Source of the DNA: Lentisphaeria bacterium
GTDB lineage: Bacteria > Verrucomicrobiota > Lentisphaeria > Victivallales > UBA1829
NCBI GenBank assembly: GCA_017541665.1
Contig: JAFXYP010000084.1
Coordinates: 1-35,771, forward strand
DNA length: 35,771 nt
Reading direction: 5' to 3'
Positions within the stretch are counted from its first letter, which is position 1. Each line of letters starts with the position of its first letter. Under the pieces are notes generated by a model. The model made no database searches, was not told the origin of the DNA, and saw only the letters and a program-made list of their open reading frames with translations. The translations under genes were made by a program, and so were the position numbers. Shown here one piece after another: positions 16,269 through 25,450 of this stretch.

Positions 16269-18469
16269 GAGAGCGGACCTCCGGTGATAAGTTTTTCCAG
16301 CAGGAGCGAGTAGCGCGGCTCCCGGACGGCGTTGCGGACCGCCATGGAGACGGCCTTGCGCGAACCGACCAGGACCATGAGGCGCTTGGCGCGGGTTATG
16401 CCGGTGTACAGCAGGTTCCGCTGGAGCATCATGTAGTGCTGGGAGAGGATCGGCATGACGACGGCGGGGAACTCGCAGCCCTGCGACTTGTGGACGGTGA
16501 CGGCGTAGGCAGGGACGATCTGCTCGGCCTCCTCGAACCGGTATTCGACCATCGGGCCGGACTCGTACCGCACCTGGAACGACTCGTTCTGGAAGTCGAT
16601 GCGTCCGAGGAAGCCTATGTCGCCGTTGAACACGTTCTTGTCGTAGTTGTTCACGATCTGCATGACCTTGTCGCCGCTCTTGAACAGGCGGCCGAGCGAG
16701 CGGAACACGAATTTCTTCTCCGGGTTCAGCTTCTCCTGGAGCAGTTCGTTCATCGCCTGCGTCCCGACCGCGCCGCGGTTCATCGGGCACAGCAGCTGGA
16801 TGTCGCGGACCGGGTCGAAACCGAACCGGCGCGGGATGCGGTCGGTGATCATGCGTTCGATCACGTCGGCGGCGTCCTCCGGTTCGTCCTTCTCGATCCA
16901 GTAGAAATCGGCCTGCGCATCCTTTTCGCGGCGGGGCAGGCGCGGCACGACGCCGTTGTTCACGTCGTGGGCGGCGTGGATGATGCCGCTTCCCTCGCCC
17001 TGCCGGAAGATCTGCGTGAGGCGGGAGACGGGGCAGACGCCCGACGCGATGAGGTCGTTCAGGACGTTGCCGGGCCCGACGGACGGCAGCTGGTCCGGGT
17101 CGCCCACGATCACGATGGACGCGCCGGGCTTCACCGCGCGGAAGAACGCCAGCGCGAGCAGGATGTCGAGCATGGAGGTCTCGTCCAGCACGTAAAGGTC
17201 GTATGGAAGTTGGTTGCCGCGCCCGAACACGAATTTCCGGGCGGTGGGGTCCCATTTGAGCAGGCGGTGGATCGTGAACGAGGTCAGCCCGGTGGCCTCG
17301 GTCATGCGTTTTGCGGCGCGTCCGGTCGGGGCCGCCAGAGCGATCGACAGGTGCGCGAGCTTCGCGCGGCGGACGATCTCCGAAACGACCGTAGTTTTGC
17401 CGACGCCGGGGCCGCCCGTAATGATCGTGACGGGCGACTGGGACACGCGGTCGACGGCGAGGAGCTGTTCATTGCTGAATTTCGAGTTTTCCGGCGCAGG
17501 CATCTGCGCGAGTTTCGCCCCGGCGAATCGGTCGCGCGACTGGAGGAACCGGATCAGGAAGGGCAGTTCGTCCTCGCAGCGCAGGAGCCCGGGCTCGTAG
17601 ATCATCACGTCGCCTTCGTGCGAGACGCAGGACGCAGCGCGCTTCGTCTCCAGCGCCTTTTCCAGCGCCGTGTCCGCGTCCGCCTCGTCCACTTCAAGCA
17701 GGTCGGACAGGAACTTGATGAAGATGGCCTGCGGCATGCAGACATGCCCGGCCTGGCGCGCCTGCAGGAGACCGTAGGTCACGCCCGCGGTCATCCGCCG
17801 CACGTCATTCCGCCCGATCCCGAGCTGGCGCGCGATCTTGTCGGCGTAGATGAATCCGATGCCCTTGATGTCCGCGGCGAGGCGGTACGGGTCCTCGCGG
17901 ATGACGTTCGGGGCATCGTTGCCGTACTTGTCGTAGATCCTGGCGAACCAGGCGGGATTGATGCCGAGCCCCTGCAGGTAGATCTGGCTTTCGCGGCGGT
18001 CGGAGTTCTCCTTCCACGCCTTGCGGATGGCCTCGATGCGCTTTTTGCCGAGGCCGGGGACTTCCTTCAGGCGGCGCGACTGCTGGTTCAGCACGTTCAG
18101 CGTGTCGGCGCCGAACGTGTCGACGATGGCTTTGGCGTATTTCTCGCCGATGCCCTTCACGACGCCGCTGGAGAGGTATTTGACCAGGCCGTCGCGCGTG
18201 GCGGGGAGCGAAAAGACGCACGAGCTCACGCGGAACTGCCGTCCGTGGTCCTTGTGCATCTCCCATTTGCCGGAGAGCTGGACCGTCTGGCCGGGTGTCA
18301 GGCCCGGCACGGCGCCGACTGCGGTGAACACGGCCCCCTGGGCGTCCCGCAGGCGGAACACCGTGTACGAGGCATCCTCGTTTTCGTACACGACGTGCTC
18401 CACTTCCCCGTTGAGCTTGTGCTCGGCGAGAGAGGCGTTCCCGGATTCGATGCCGTTTCCGTCCGTCAT
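16265..18469 (-). CDS. recD2: RecD2-type ATP-dependent 5'-3' DNA helicase
   Basis: A 734-residue SF1B helicase. The N-terminal region has an OB-like part and helix-hairpin-helix elements (VVKGIGEKYAKAIV, VPGLGKKRIEAI, IKGIGFIYADKIA), the hallmark of RecD2 as opposed to RecBCD-bound RecD. The motor holds Walker A GGPGVGKTTV (about 349-358), Walker B VLDETSMLD, VGDPDQLPSVG, LTQIFRQ, and the late motifs VTVHKSQGCEF and YTGITRAKRLMVL. RecD2 helps in replication fork and mismatch repair processes. It lies 31 bases after purH and overlaps the GSCFA gene by ATGA. The ribosome-binding site is poor. Confidence 0.93.
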   Translation of the reverse strand: MTDGNGIESGNASLAEHKLNGEVEHVVYENEDASYTVFRLRDAQGAVFTAVGAVPGLTPGQTVQLSGKWEMHKDHGRQFRVSSCVFSLPATRDGLVKYLSSGVVKGIGEKYAKAIVDTFGADTLNVLNQQSRRLKEVPGLGKKRIEAIRKAWKENSDRRESQIYLQGLGINPAWFARIYDKYGNDAPNVIREDPYRLAADIKGIGFIYADKIARQLGIGRNDVRRMTAGVTYGLLQARQAGHVCMPQAIFIKFLSDLLEVDEADADTALEKALETKRAASCVSHEGDVMIYEPGLLRCEDELPFLIRFLQSRDRFAGAKLAQMPAPENSKFSNEQLLAVDRVSQSPVTIITGGPGVGKTTVVSEIVRRAKLAHLSIALAAPTGRAAKRMTEATGLTSFTIHRLLKWDPTARKFVFGRGNQLPYDLYVLDETSMLDILLALAFFRAVKPGASIVIVGDPDQLPSVGPGNVLNDLIASGVCPVSRLTQIFRQGEGSGIIHAAHDVNNGVVPRLPRREKDAQADFYWIEKDEPEDAADVIERMITDRIPRRFGFDPVRDIQLLCPMNRGAVGTQAMNELLQEKLNPEKKFVFRSLGRLFKSGDKVMQIVNNYDKNVFNGDIGFLGRIDFQNESFQVRYESGPMVEYRFEEAEQIVPAYAVTVHKSQGCEFPAVVMPILSQHYMMLQRNLLYTGITRAKRLMVLVGSRKAVSMAVRNAVREPRYSLLLEKLITGGPLS

Positions 18470-18500
18470 GGCCGCCCGCGGGTTGAGCTCGCGATCAGGA

Positions 18501-19613
18501 TCAGTGATGCGAGAAGATGCGTTCCGGCGCGTGGCGCAGCGCCACGCCGAGTTCGTTCGCGCGTTTCACCACGTCGGCGTCCTTCAGGGAACCGGCGGGG
18601 GAGACGACCGCGCGGATGCCCGCGGCGGCGGCGACTTCGAGGGCGTCCGGGAACGGGAAGAATCCGTCGCTGGACATGGCGGCCCCGTCGAGCGTGACGT
18701 CGCCGGTGAATTTCTGCTTGAATTTCTCGATGGCCTGCTCGACCGCGCCCACGCGGTCCTGTTCGCCGGTGCCCACGGAGAGCGTCTGGCCGTTCTTCAC
18801 GATCACGACGCCGTTCGAGCGCACGGAGATGTTGATGTACCACGCCGCGAGCAGGTCCTTCGCCTGCTGGCCGGTCGGTTCCACGGTGGAGACCTGTGCT
18901 CCGCATGCCTTGTTCTCGCCGGTGGCGGCGGGGAGGTCGGCGAAGGAGCGGACATTGGTGAGGAGCGGGGCTGCGACCACGAGCGAGCCGTCGCCGAGGA
19001 CCTTGATGGTGTTGACGGCGGGGTCGCCGACGAAGCGGGGCAGGGTGTCGAGCGCACCGCACTTGAGCACGCGAAGCTGCTTGTTGACCTTGTAGGTCAC
19101 GCTGTCGTTGAAGACCTCGAGCGCCTCGGCGTCGAAATCGGGCGCGACGACGCATTCGGCGAAGAGCTCCATGATGGCCGCGGCGGTGTCCTTGTCGACC
19201 TTGCGGTTGAATGCGATCACGCTGCCGAACGCGGCGCGGGCATCGCAGTCGCGTGCCTTGATGAAGACCTGGCGGAGCGTCTCGCCCGGAAGCCCGACGG
19301 CGGCGCCGCTGGGGTTCACGTGCTTCATGACGGCGCACGCGGGTTCCTCGAAATACTTCACGATGTTCAGTGCGCCGGAGATGTCTTCCAGGTTCGTCTG
19401 GGAGAGGCCGTTCTTGCCGGTCTTCAGCATTTCGAGGTCCATGAGCGCGCCGTGTTCGTCGGCGGGACGGTAGAACGCCGCGGGCTGGTGCGGATTCGTG
19501 CCGTAGCGGAGGTCGTCTTTCTTGACGTAACGGCGTCCGCAGACGATGATTTCATCGGGGAAATCCCCGATATTGGCGGTAAGATAGGTGTTTCTGTCGA
19601 TCTTTCCAGACAT
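18501..19613 (-). CDS. purH: AICAR formyltransferase without IMP cyclohydrolase domain
   Basis: A 370-residue protein matching only the transformylase half of the usual bifunctional PurH (about 510-530 residues). It transfers a formyl group from 10-formyl-THF to AICAR in purine synthesis. Family motifs are RYGTNPHQ (about 36-43), NPSG after MKH in VMKHVNPSGAA (catalytic Lys-His pair), ARDCDARAAFGSVIAFN, and SSDGFFPFPDALE with IRAVVSPAGSLKDADVV at the end. The N-terminal IMP cyclohydrolase domain is absent: the start codon with GGAG eight bases upstream leaves only about 30 residues before the transformylase motif. The cyclase must come from another gene. It is first in the purH-recD2-GSCFA-asnB run. 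Confidence 0.88.
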   Translation of the reverse strand: MSGKIDRNTYLTANIGDFPDEIIVCGRRYVKKDDLRYGTNPHQPAAFYRPADEHGALMDLEMLKTGKNGLSQTNLEDISGALNIVKYFEEPACAVMKHVNPSGAAVGLPGETLRQVFIKARDCDARAAFGSVIAFNRKVDKDTAAAIMELFAECVVAPDFDAEALEVFNDSVTYKVNKQLRVLKCGALDTLPRFVGDPAVNTIKVLGDGSLVVAAPLLTNVRSFADLPAATGENKACGAQVSTVEPTGQQAKDLLAAWYINISVRSNGVVIVKNGQTLSVGTGEQDRVGAVEQAIEKFKQKFTGDVTLDGAAMSSDGFFPFPDALEVAAAAGIRAVVSPAGSLKDADVVKRANELGVALRHAPERIFSHH

Positions 19614-19671
19614 TTTTTCGACTCCGGCTTTGAAAGGTTGGATTTTTGTGGTATCTTAAAATGCATCATTC

Positions 19672-19700
19672 AATTTACATTCACGCGGGCAATATCGCAA
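19672..19700 (-). promoter_or_regulatory. Possible purH promoter
   Basis: TTGCGA (19695-19700) and TAAATT (19672-19677) on the minus strand with a 17-base spacer. The 133-base purH/tmk divergent gap is AT-rich throughout, so the choice is tentative. I find no good plus-strand promoter for tmk. Confidence 0.35.
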
Positions 19701-19746
19701 ATCACATTCGCAAAAAATCTTCGATTTTATTTGGACCTGACCTGAA

Positions 19747-20391
19747 ATGAACGGTATCTTTCTGACACTGGAGGGCGGCGAAGGCTGCGGCAAATCCACT
19801 CAGCTCGAACGCACCGCCGCCGCCTTGCGCGCCGCGTCCGGCCGCGAAGTCGTCACCGCGCGTTCCCCCGGCGGCACCGCCGTCGCCGAAAAAATCCGCG
19901 CCATCCTGAAGACCCGCGAGCCCGACGAAGACCTGCTGCCGGAGACGGAGCTGATGCTGTTCGGCGCGTGCCATGCCCAGATGTGCGAACACATGATCCG
20001 GCCCGCGCTGGAACGCGGCGCGGTCGTGATTTCCGACCGTTTCACCGACAGCACGCTCGTCTACCAGGGCTGCGCCCGCCGCATCGCCCCGGAGACGGTC
20101 GCCCGCGTGAACGAATTCGTCTGCCGCGGCACGCGTCCCGACCTGGTGCTTGTGCTGGACATCCCGGTGGAGCTCGGACTCCGTCGTGCCGCGGAACGCT
20201 CCGGGGCGGCGACTCTGAACGACCGGTTCGATTCCGAGTCCGCGGCGTTCCATGAGGCGGTGCGGAACGGCTTCCTCGAGCTTGCCCGGCGCGAACCCGG
20301 CCGCTTCGCCGTGATCGACGCGTCGCCCTCGCCCGAACAGGTCACCCAATCCATTCTGGAGGCGATCCATGCACGACTGGCAATCCTTTGA
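19747..20391 (+). CDS. tmk: Thymidylate kinase
   Basis: A 214-residue dTMP kinase forming dTDP for DNA synthesis. Seen are the P-loop EGGEGCGKST (about 9-18), the RSPGGT segment, the DRF motif in ISDRFTDSTLVYQG, and LVLDIPVELGLRRA followed by a LID region with Arg residues and LNDRFDSE. It is the first gene of a four-gene operon; its end overlaps holB by 23 bases, an arrangement tmk-holB shared by many bacteria. No strong ribosome-binding site precedes the ATG (GGACCTGACCTGAA). Confidence 0.93.
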   Translation: MNGIFLTLEGGEGCGKSTQLERTAAALRAASGREVVTARSPGGTAVAEKIRAILKTREPDEDLLPETELMLFGACHAQMCEHMIRPALERGAVVISDRFTDSTLVYQGCARRIAPETVARVNEFVCRGTRPDLVLVLDIPVELGLRRAAERSGAATLNDRFDSESAAFHEAVRNGFLELARREPGRFAVIDASPSPEQVTQSILEAIHARLAIL

Positions 20392-21445
20392 ATCCGCATT
20401 CCCGCTCCTCGGGCGTTCCCTCCGCATGGCGAAGAACGCCGGCCGGCTTGGGCATTCCCACCTCGTGGTCTCCTCGAACGCCGCCATCCGCACGCGGTTC
20501 CCGACCCTGCTCGCCCAGCTCGCCGTCTGCCTGGACCCGCTCCCCGACGGGACTCCGTGCGGGCGCTGCGAAACGTGCTCCCTGCTGGAGAACGGACTGT
20601 ATCCCGACCTCTTCCTGCTCGCGCCGACCTCGAAGTCGCGCCAGATCAGGATCGGGGACGACGATTCCGAACCGGACACGCTTCGCAACTTCGAAGCCAT
20701 GTTCCACCTCAGCAGCGCCTCGCCCGGCGGCTGGAAGATCGGCGTGATCCAGGACTGCGACACCATGAACGAAAACGCGCAGAACGCGTTCCTGAAGACG
20801 CTGGAGGAGCCGCCTCGCAACTGCCTCTTTATCCTCACGACAGGGCATCCCGCTTCGCTCCTGCCCACGATCCGCTCGCGCTGCCAGATCCTCTCGCTCA
20901 CGGACAACGTCTGCAAATACGACCTGGAGACGTTCGCCGCCGTGCCGGACCTCCTCATGAAGCTTACGTTCGGCTCGAAGGGGGACCTCGTGGCCGGAGA
21001 GGATTGCGCTGCCGGGCTCATCGAAGTGCTCGGCTCGCTCGGCGGCATGGCGGAGACCACCGTGCAGGGGCGATGGGCCGACCGCCTGAAATCCGCGGAG
21101 AACCTCGAGTCCGCCGCCATGAAGCTGATCGAGAAGCGCATGGACGGCGAGACCGGCTGCGAATACATCCGCCTGCGCGAGGAGTTCCTCAGCATCCTGC
21201 ACACCTGGTTCGCGCAGATCGCGCTCGTTTCCGAGGGGACGCCGGTCGAACTCCTGTCCAATCCCGAGGTCGTCCGCGTGTGGCTGGACGCCGACCCGCG
21301 CCCCATGCTTCCGCCGGACGAGGCCGCGCGCATGCTGTACGAGGCGGAAAATCTGGTCCGCGTGCTGAACACCAACGTCAATGACGAACTCGCCGTGCGG
21401 GCGTTCGCGCTTTCCGTCGCGATCGACACCGGCGTGCAGGGATGA
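20369..21445 (+). CDS. holB: DNA polymerase III delta' subunit
   Basis: A 358-residue clamp-loader subunit. The AAA+ fold is recognisable from GRLGHSHLVVSS near the N-terminus, a zinc module with C54, C64, C67 and C70 (PCGRCETC), and the QNAFLKTLEEPPRNCLFILTT block followed by PTIRSRCQ, the SRC motif that reaches into the neighbouring ATP site. The Walker A loop is gone: the position is occupied by SSNAAIRTR, so this subunit should not bind ATP, as for E. coli delta'. GGAGG six bases before the ATG inside tmk supports this start. The last four bases overlap the trmO start. Confidence 0.9.
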   Translation: MHDWQSFESAFPLLGRSLRMAKNAGRLGHSHLVVSSNAAIRTRFPTLLAQLAVCLDPLPDGTPCGRCETCSLLENGLYPDLFLLAPTSKSRQIRIGDDDSEPDTLRNFEAMFHLSSASPGGWKIGVIQDCDTMNENAQNAFLKTLEEPPRNCLFILTTGHPASLLPTIRSRCQILSLTDNVCKYDLETFAAVPDLLMKLTFGSKGDLVAGEDCAAGLIEVLGSLGGMAETTVQGRWADRLKSAENLESAAMKLIEKRMDGETGCEYIRLREEFLSILHTWFAQIALVSEGTPVELLSNPEVVRVWLDADPRPMLPPDEAARMLYEAENLVRVLNTNVNDELAVRAFALSVAIDTGVQG

Positions 21446-22260
21446 CCGGAACGATGCCCGCCGAGATCAGGGACCGCTACGAGTTCGCGCCGATCGGGCT
21501 CCTGCACACCGGGCTCCGCTGGCGGTACGAGGCGCCGCGCCAGGCCGGGTTCTCCGAGGCGAAGGCACGGATCGAACTCTACCCCGGGCGCGGCTTCGAG
21601 CAGGCGCTGGAGGACCTCGCCGGGTTCGAGCGCATCTGGGTCGTCTTCATCTTCCACCTGAACGCCACCTGGAAACCGAAGGTGACGCCCCCGTACGCCC
21701 CCGAAAACCGCAAGTACGGCGTCTTCTCCACGCGGTCGCCGCACCGGCCGAACCCGGTCGGACTGAGCTGCGTCGAGCTGGAAGGCATTGACGGCCTGAA
21801 CGTCTACCTGAACCACTGCGATATCCTCGACCGCACCCCGATCCTCGACATCAAGCCGTACATCCCCGCGGTCGATGCATTCCCGGAGTCGAAGGCAGGC
21901 TGGCGCGACGAGCTCGTCCTGTCCGAATGGAAGCATGTGTTTTCGCCGGCCGCGCGGGCGCAAATGGACTGGATTAAGGTGCAGACCGGACTCGACCTCG
22001 CCAACTTCTGCGCCGTCCAGCTGAAATACGAACCCTTTAATCCCGCCCGCAAACGCATCGACCGTCTCCCGGACGGCTCCTGGGCGATCCACTGCCGCAC
22101 CTGGCGCATCGTCTACCGCGCCGACGCGGACGCGCATGTGCTGAATTTCGAGTACGTCAGCTCGAACTACATGCCGGACGAGCTCGCGCCCGGCGCACCC
22201 GATCCGTACACGGACAAGGCGTTCCACCGGGCGTTCCTGGAGGTCGCGTCATGGAAGTGA
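21442..22260 (+). CDS. trmO: tRNA t6A37 N6-methyltransferase TrmO
   Basis: A 272-residue protein with the TsaA/YaeB beta-barrel domain: FAPIGLLHTG at the start, IELYPGRGFEQAL, FERIWVVFIFHLN, the SAM-site motif RSPHRPNPVGLS (about 98-109) and ILDIKPYIP. The C-terminal domain has RTWRIVYR, SSNYMPDEL and DPYTDKAFHRAF. TrmO methylates t6A37 of tRNA to m6t6A. ATG overlaps the holB stop (ATGA); a second ATG four codons later is possible. The ispH start lies inside its last codons. MtaB, encoded 10 kb away, modifies the same base. Confidence 0.9.
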   Translation: MTGTMPAEIRDRYEFAPIGLLHTGLRWRYEAPRQAGFSEAKARIELYPGRGFEQALEDLAGFERIWVVFIFHLNATWKPKVTPPYAPENRKYGVFSTRSPHRPNPVGLSCVELEGIDGLNVYLNHCDILDRTPILDIKPYIPAVDAFPESKAGWRDELVLSEWKHVFSPAARAQMDWIKVQTGLDLANFCAVQLKYEPFNPARKRIDRLPDGSWAIHCRTWRIVYRADADAHVLNFEYVSSNYMPDELAPGAPDPYTDKAFHRAFLEVASWK

Positions 22261-23114
22261 AACTCTGCCGTATCACGGGATTCTGTTCCGGCGTCCGGGC
22301 AGCGCTCGAGCTGACCGACGACATGCTGAAGAAGCACGGCCCGCCCGTCTTCATCCTGCACGACCTCGTCCACAACGAATCGGTCGTGAACGACCTTCTC
22401 ATGCGCGGTGCAAAGATCGTCGACGAACCGGAGGGGCTTCCTCCCGGCGCCACGCTCATTTTCAGCGCGCACGGGGTGTCCGAAGCGGTCGAGGCGCGCG
22501 CCCGGGCGCTCCCGCTGAACATCGTGGACGCCACGTGTCCGCTGGTCCGGCAGGTGCAGAAACGCGGCGCCGCGCTTTCCGAGGCGGGCCATGCGGTCCT
22601 GCTCTTCGGCAAGGCCGGACATCGCGAGGTCGAAGGCATCCTCGGGCGCATCCCCGGCGAAAAGCATCTGCTGACGAACCCGGAGGACGCCCGTGCGTTC
22701 GAGCCTGCCCCCGGCCGCACCTACGCCTGCATCAGCCAGACCACGATGAACAGCGACGTGATCGCGGAGATGACCGCGATCCTGCGCGGGAAGATCCCCG
22801 GCCTGGTCGAATCCGCGTCCGTCTGCCATGCCACGCTCACGCGCCAGAATGCCGTCCGCGAGCTTGCGGCGGCCTGCGACCTCGTGCTCGTGGCGGGGTC
22901 GGCGCACAGCTCGAACACGCTCCGTCTCTGCGAGATCGTCCACAACCAGGGCGCGCGTGCCGAACTCGTCTCCGGTCCGGAAGCCGTCACGCCGGAACTC
23001 CTTCGCGGCGCGAAGTGCGTCGGCGTCACCTCGGGCGCGAGCGCGCCGGACACCCTCGTCCGCGGCATCTATGACGCCGTGCAGCGCATCGCCGAATCCG
23101 AAAAGGCGTTTTGA
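22251..23114 (+). CDS. ispH: 4-hydroxy-3-methylbut-2-enyl diphosphate reductase
   Basis: A 287-residue [4Fe-4S] enzyme that makes IPP and DMAPP in the last step of the MEP pathway. The three cluster cysteines are C12 (GFCSG), C96 (DATCP) and C192 (VCHAT). The substrate-binding histidines H41, H74 (SAHGVS) and H124 and the acid E126 stand at the same numbers as in E. coli IspH. SAHSSNT and SGASAPD complete the family pattern. It overlaps trmO by ten bases and has GGAGG eight bases before the ATG. Confidence 0.95.
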   Translation: MEVKLCRITGFCSGVRAALELTDDMLKKHGPPVFILHDLVHNESVVNDLLMRGAKIVDEPEGLPPGATLIFSAHGVSEAVEARARALPLNIVDATCPLVRQVQKRGAALSEAGHAVLLFGKAGHREVEGILGRIPGEKHLLTNPEDARAFEPAPGRTYACISQTTMNSDVIAEMTAILRGKIPGLVESASVCHATLTRQNAVRELAAACDLVLVAGSAHSSNTLRLCEIVHNQGARAELVSGPEAVTPELLRGAKCVGVTSGASAPDTLVRGIYDAVQRIAESEKAF

Positions 23115-23277
23115 GCCGAACCCGTGAGCGCGTTCTCCGGAAGACGGCACGGATCCCGCGAAAAAGAGGAAACGGGTGAAACGGTTCTTCCGGCGTTCAT
23201 CGTTTCATCGGGCGAATCCGGGGCGGGTCCTGCGGCCTGATGTTTTTTGAGATAAACCACGGTCGGTCCCGTTTGAG

Positions 23278-23320
23278 AAAGCCCGGCAGCCCGTCAACAC
23301 GAAAGAAAAGGCTTTTTTTT
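23278..23320 (+). terminator. Possible terminator of the tmk-holB-trmO-ispH operon
   Basis: AAAGCC pairs with GGCTTT over a long 26-base loop and runs into eight T residues. The T-run is good but the loop is large, so this is a moderate call. Confidence 0.4.
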
Positions 23321-23332
23321 CATCCTCAATCC

Positions 23333-23360
23333 TTGAAAATAACAAAAAACGGTTTAATGT
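23333..23360 (+). promoter_or_regulatory. Predicted promoter of the flavoenzyme gene
   Basis: TTGAAA (23333-23338) and TAATGT (23355-23360), 16-base spacer, about 70 bases before the start codon. Confidence 0.45.
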
Positions 23361-23428
23361 ATGGTGTTTTGAAATCTTCCCGAAACAGAATTCAACAGGA
23401 CTTCAATCTTAACTTCGTCAGGTTTTTT

Positions 23429-25429
23429 ATGGACTACAACGTTTTATTCCAGTCGGTCAGGATCGGCAAGCTCGAACTGAAAAACCGTTTCATGATGGCT
23501 CCTGTCGGCCCTCTGGGTCTTGGCGATGCCGACGGGGCGTTCAACCAGCGCGGCATCGATTACTATGTGGAACGGGCGAAAGGCGGAACCGGCCTGATCT
23601 GCACCGGCGTTACGTTTGCCGATTTCACGGTGGAGGAGCATTCCTGCCCGGGCGTGCCGGTTCCGACGCGGAATCCGCATCAGTTCATCCGCACCGGCAG
23701 GGAAATGACGGAACGGATTCATGCGTACGGATCCAGGATCCTGCTCCAGCTTTCCGGCGGTTTCGGACGCGTGTCGATCCCGGAAGACCAGGGTGCGGAC
23801 AATCCTGTCGCCCCCTCCGAGATTCCGCACCGCTGGATCGACAAAACGTGCCGCGCGATCACGGTGGATGAGATTCATCATATCGTCGCCATGTTCGGCA
23901 AGGCGGCGGCGATCGGGAAACGTGCCGGTTTCGACGGCATCATGATCCATGCCGTCCATGAAGGTTACCTGATCGACCAGTTCGCGATCGCCATGTTCAA
24001 CCACCGCACGGACGAATATGGCGGGTCGCTGGAAAACAGGCTCCGTCTTGCCAAAGAGATCCGCGAGGAGATCGCGAAGACCTGCGGTCCCGATTTCCCG
24101 GTGGTCATGCGCCTGTCCACCAAGAGCTTCATCAAGGATTGGCGCAAAGGCGCGCTTCCCGGCGAGGAATTCGAGGAAAAGGGACGCGATGAAGCCGAAG
24201 GGCTCGAAGTCGCAAAACTGCTGGAACAGTACGGCTACGACGCGTTCGACGTGGACGTCGGTTCCTATGACAGCTGGTACTGGTCGCATCCGCCGATGTA
24301 CCAGAAGGACGGTCTCTACCTGAAGTACGCGAAGGCGGTAAAGGAGGTCGTGAAAGTTCCGGTGATTTGCGCCGGCAAGCTTTCGAATCCCGATCTGTCC
24401 TCGCAGGCGGTGAAGGACGGCTGGATCGATATCGTGTCTCTCGGACGTCCTCTGCTTGCCGATGCCGATTACGCGAACAAACTGCGCAGCGGCAGGAAAG
24501 CGGACATCCGCCCCTGCATCAGCTGTCAGGAGGGGTGCATGGGAAGGATCCAGAATTTCTCGCTGGTCAACTGCGCCGTGAATCCGCAGTGCGCCAGGGA
24601 GCGCGATTTCGCATACAATCCGGTCCTGCGCCCGAAGAAAGTGGTCATCGTCGGCGGCGGCGTCGCCGGCATGGAAGCCGCAAGGGTGCTCGCGATCCGA
24701 GGCCACAAGCCTGTGCTCTTCGAGAAGGAAAGCATCCTCGGCGGCGCATGCGTCCCCGCCGGCGTGCCCGATTTCAAGGCGGAAGACAGGGCCCTGATCC
24801 GGTGGTATGTCCACACCATGGAGGAGCTTCAGGTCGAAATCCATCTCGGCGCCGCCATGACGGAGGAACAGCTTCGCGGCATGACGTTCGATGCTCTCAT
24901 CATCGCGACCGGAGCCACGCCCCGCATGTTCGACCTGGGCAGGGGCATCCCCGTGTACGACGCGAAATCCGTGCTGAAAAACAACGCGGCGGGACTTGGC
25001 GAAGACCTGATCGTGCTCGGCGGCGGTACCGTCGGCTGCGAACTTGCGCTGTGGCTTCGCGAATCCTTCGGCAAGAACGTTACGATCGTCGAAGCGCAGA
25101 AGGATATTCTCCGGCTCAATGCTCCGCTCTGTTCCGCCAACAAGGATATGCTGGCCGCACTGGTCCGCTTCAAAGGCTGCGGGATCCGCGCCAATACCGT
25201 CGCGAAACAGGTGACGGATACCGGCGTCATCCTGCACGATCAGGAAACCGGCGAGGATTCCGAACGGAAGGCGGATGCGGTGATCGTCGCCGCCGGATTC
25301 CGCAGCGACGCCTCTTTGTATCAGGCCATGCAGGATGTCCCGGAACTCTACGCCATTGGCGATTGCAGGGAATGCCGGAACATTCACCAGGCGATCTGGG
25401 ATGCCTACGAAGTGGCAAACCACATCTGA
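23429..25429 (+). CDS. Old yellow enzyme-type Fe-S flavoprotein (2,4-dienoyl-CoA reductase / BaiCD-BaiH family)
   Basis: A 666-residue three-part NADH:flavin oxidoreductase. An FMN-binding TIM barrel (about 1-350) starts with LFQSVRIGKLELKNRFMMAP and contains HAVHEGYLIDQF and YGGSLENRLR. A [4Fe-4S] site follows with C363, C366 and C370 (CISCQEGC) and a fourth Cys 12 residues on. The C-terminal part has an FAD Rossmann motif VIVGGGVAGMEAA (near 405) and an NAD motif IVLGGGTVGCELA (near 527). Relatives reduce enoyl or enone bonds, including gut bile-acid and flavonoid reductases. The substrate cannot be read from sequence. AGG stands seven bases before the chosen ATG. It converges on the GH43 gene across a perfect 16-bp hairpin. 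Confidence 0.88.
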   Translation: MDYNVLFQSVRIGKLELKNRFMMAPVGPLGLGDADGAFNQRGIDYYVERAKGGTGLICTGVTFADFTVEEHSCPGVPVPTRNPHQFIRTGREMTERIHAYGSRILLQLSGGFGRVSIPEDQGADNPVAPSEIPHRWIDKTCRAITVDEIHHIVAMFGKAAAIGKRAGFDGIMIHAVHEGYLIDQFAIAMFNHRTDEYGGSLENRLRLAKEIREEIAKTCGPDFPVVMRLSTKSFIKDWRKGALPGEEFEEKGRDEAEGLEVAKLLEQYGYDAFDVDVGSYDSWYWSHPPMYQKDGLYLKYAKAVKEVVKVPVICAGKLSNPDLSSQAVKDGWIDIVSLGRPLLADADYANKLRSGRKADIRPCISCQEGCMGRIQNFSLVNCAVNPQCARERDFAYNPVLRPKKVVIVGGGVAGMEAARVLAIRGHKPVLFEKESILGGACVPAGVPDFKAEDRALIRWYVHTMEELQVEIHLGAAMTEEQLRGMTFDALIIATGATPRMFDLGRGIPVYDAKSVLKNNAAGLGEDLIVLGGGTVGCELALWLRESFGKNVTIVEAQKDILRLNAPLCSANKDMLAALVRFKGCGIRANTVAKQVTDTGVILHDQETGEDSERKADAVIVAAGFRSDASLYQAMQDVPELYAIGDCRECRNIHQAIWDAYEVANHI

Positions 25430-25450
25430 CCTCCTGCGCTTGCCCTTACA

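Larger units (their letters stand above)
23115..23428. other. Intergenic region between ispH and the flavoenzyme gene
   Basis: It holds a possible terminator for the tmk operon (23278-23320) and a predicted promoter for the downstream gene. An in-frame open stretch reaches back from the flavoenzyme gene to 23240 but encodes a basic, family-foreign sequence, so I treat it as leader. GC content falls sharply toward the flavoenzyme start. Confidence 0.6.

Noticed and set aside
19702..22227. Long minus-strand frame opposite tmk, holB and trmO
   Set aside because: Antisense shadow of three clearly identified genes.
23240..23428. N-terminal extension of the flavoenzyme gene
   Set aside because: The 63 extra codons are basic and low-complexity, contain the predicted promoter, and the family start LFQSVRIG comes right after the downstream ATG.
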